A stretch of 64,000 bases of DNA from Anseranas semipalmata (lineage: Eukaryota; Chordata; Aves; Anseriformes; Anseranatidae), in the NCBI GenBank assembly GCA_013399115.1, contig VXAA01001407.1, positions 551,265-615,264 on the forward strand, in the 5' to 3' direction. How positions within the stretch are numbered: position 1 is the first letter of the stretch; each line of letters opens with the position of its first letter. The position numbers and the translations under genes were made by a program. The notes under the pieces are model-generated. The model had not been told where the DNA came from. It worked only from the letters and a program-made list of their open reading frames with translations, and searched no databases. Positions 61,910 to 64,000 of this stretch are shown one piece after another.

Positions 61910-64000
61910 TGCACATTCTATCTAATCTCAGAAAAAAGCAACCACCCACCACAGTACACAAGACCTTCTCCCTAAAGATAAAAAGAAATGAGTAACCACA
62001 TGGGACAGATTACTTATTGCACTGTCGGAAGCAGCTCAGTTCCTATGGTGCTGAGGGTGAAATAAGACACCATGAAGCTCTGCCCAGGCCTTAACTTCAG
62101 CACATCTCACGTAATTCATCTATAAAAATGAAGATTACGATTAACTGCCTGTATCATGGAAGATGCAATTAGCCAGTTTGAGCCAACTCTGCAGCCGACA
62201 TCAGATGGCATTAGACCACACAGTTCTGTTGGTGTGCTGGCGTCCCACCTAACAGCTATTGTACAAACACAGAAGAGTCCCCAGCCCAAAGAGCTTCCAA
62301 TCTAGGCATAAGACAAGGGGTTAAAAACAGACATAAGGACAGATGCAATAGCACATAGAAACAGAGTAACACACTTGCCTTGCATAGCAGTGGCTACAAC
62401 ACTTTTCAAGTGCAAGACAAGGATGAGTTTAGGATTGTGAATCAAGGCAGCTGCGCAAGAAAACTGCAAGACCCCAAAACTATGAGCTCATTGCTACAGT
62501 GGGAATGCCACAGCTCTTCTGGCAGTGCTTTGGCTGATATCAATACTCATAAGCCAGAAATCACATACTTATAAAGTCTGAAGAACAGAGCTGGCCTCAA
62601 ATAGCCGTCTGCCATAGCAGACAAGTTTGCTTATGTCCTGCTCTACCACAACCACCTAGCTCTCCACCTGCAGACAAGCTTTGCGGGCCCCTAGATCTGG
62701 AACTACCTAACTAGTCATTTGTGAACTTAAATCAGAGAAGCTTTGAGTCCTTCTCAGTGACTATACTGTGATGATCATTGTTTAATTAAGGGATTAGCCA
62801 CATTTAGGACTAGATAGCCACAGCTTTTTCCCCTGCCATAGGACCCAAAGTGAGAAACCTGAATGGGATGACGATGCTGAAATCATTACAGTGTCTCATT
62901 TATCATCATTCTGGGATTTTCTTCCGAAAAAGGAACTTTCTTAATTGCTTGTTAAACCAGCTTTAGGGACACTTCACATCCTTAGGTGGCTCAAAGCAGC
63001 TGAACAGATGAGAAAAATCTGATTATTGATACATCCAGAGTTCTAGACTTGATTTCCATGGCCAAATTCATGGTCAATTTATAACCAAAGCACAGGATAT
63101 AATGATGCTTTTCCAGATGAGAGGGAATAACTCAGGGAAAGAGCCCTCCCCCCTTTTAGAAAACTACTAAAATCGAGAGATTTGACAACAAGGAGTTTGA
63201 CAACATACTAAAATATGCCAAATGTAAAAGGAATGCTGCCCAACGTACAGCAAGAACGGAAAGTTTTCTTTTTGCAAGTAAATGAATGGAATAATGCAAA
63301 GAACAATAACCAATGATGTTTGAACATTAAGTTCTGGTCTTAACTCAAGAATATTTTTACATACAGTTGCCTATCAATGTCCTGTCATTAATGATAAAAT
63401 GGACCCCATGCAAATCATGGTTTAAATATTGTTAGCAGCATTTCAAACAGAATTCTTGTGATAGTAGAAGTCAGTCATTAGATCTGACCATTTGAGAGTG
63501 AAAAAGAAATATTTGCTCAGACTTCACAGGGTCATTTTGGCATTGAAGGGGAAGATAAAAGCAGGAATCTTTTACAATATGAGCTATCAAATCAAAGCAA
63601 ATAGGGATTCCACTCACTGATAATCTAACAGAAAAGAGACAGTTATAAAACACATTCAGCACTGTTTGTTCTAGACAACGTGGTTCTGTCTCTGCCAGAT
63701 TATATGCTGTTAATTAAAACCACAGAACACTAACAAAAATCTTGAAGAAACGAGAAAGAAAACATTATTTCAACAAAAAGCCAGTGCTAACTACAGCACC
63801 ATGGACACTGCACTCGGTGTTTATCAGCACACTTTATTTTGATCATTTCAATTATATTTCGAGGTGTCCAAAAGCATTCATTTCAATTGTTCAGAAAGAT
63901 CCATCCATAACCATTTCCTCTTAATCTAAAAATGATTAAAAAGCACTACATTTGTTTGCTCAACCATTCTATCTTTTTTTTTTGTTTTAAATCTAATGCT
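61910..64000. other. Non-coding stretch, no gene seen
   Basis: Mixed AT-rich sequence without a recognisable exon, RNA gene or repeat. All open frames are under 65 codons. The window ends in an ordinary T-rich region with no feature boundary. Confidence 0.55.

Noticed and set aside
1..64000. CRISPR arrays, operons, phage or plasmid modules, tRNA/rRNA genes
   Set aside because: No regularly spaced repeats, ribosome-binding sites, gene-dense coding or cloverleaf-forming sequences were seen. Composition and repeats are those of vertebrate nuclear DNA.
1..64000. Endogenous retrovirus or intact LTR
   Set aside because: No paired long direct repeats, primer-binding site or recognisable retroviral coding motifs were seen.

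Overview
This window looks like single-copy, non-coding nuclear DNA from a bird or another sauropsid. The sequence is AT-rich overall, with only a few small GC/CpG-rich patches. Interspersed repeats are sparse. I see none of the dense Alu, B1 or young L1 elements expected in 64 kb of mammalian DNA. The few recognisable repeats are decayed fragments resembling CR1 LINE 3' ends and an amniote MIR-type SINE. Assignment to a bird is inference; no species or locus could be identified from sequence alone.

I found no protein-coding gene, tRNA, rRNA, CRISPR array or intact mobile element. All open frames are short (longest about 222 codons), often overlap frames open on both strands, carry no protein family I recognise, and lack convincing exon/splice structure. 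The bacterial operon vocabulary does not apply here. The window is best read as intergenic, intronic or gene-desert sequence. Small coding exons cannot be fully excluded without an alignment.

Layout: 1-9.9 kb is ordinary AT-rich DNA with homopolymer tracts, a MIR-like fragment beside a G-quadruplex motif (3.4 kb), a CR1-like fragment (5.5 kb), a hairpin (6.7 kb) and a second G-quadruplex motif (7.95 kb). At 9.9-10.6 kb there is a homeodomain-rich block resembling a conserved non-coding element. The 12.5-13.6 kb interval has several perfect short palindromes. At 17.75 kb is a CR1-like fragment ending in a long poly-A. The clearest promoter-like feature is a CpG island at 20.58-20.88 kb with an overlapping YY1/E2F-type site, followed by a second GC-rich patch to about 21.3 kb. 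At 23.56-24.30 kb is the strongest enhancer-like block, with three perfect octamer sites, two TCF/LEF sites, a SOX site and a TAATTAATT core. Further enhancer-like blocks lie at 29.1-29.56, 32.0-32.4, 33.7-33.96, 39.2-39.7, 40.4-40.86 and 60.2-60.87 kb. Two smaller CpG-rich patches lie at 41.2-41.57 and 45.2-45.64 kb, the latter with E2F-type sites. Tandem duplications of 30 bp (49.68 kb) and 25 bp (59.15 kb) and a four-run G-quadruplex motif (51.0 kb) complete the notable structure. Two assembly gaps (42.7 and 61.1 kb) abut long G or C runs.

Working hypothesis (inference): a regulatory landscape in or next to a developmental gene, with scattered enhancer-like blocks and one or two CpG-rich potential start sites for non-coding or distal transcripts. 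All enhancer, promoter and protein-binding calls rest on motif reading by eye and have not been tested by alignment.
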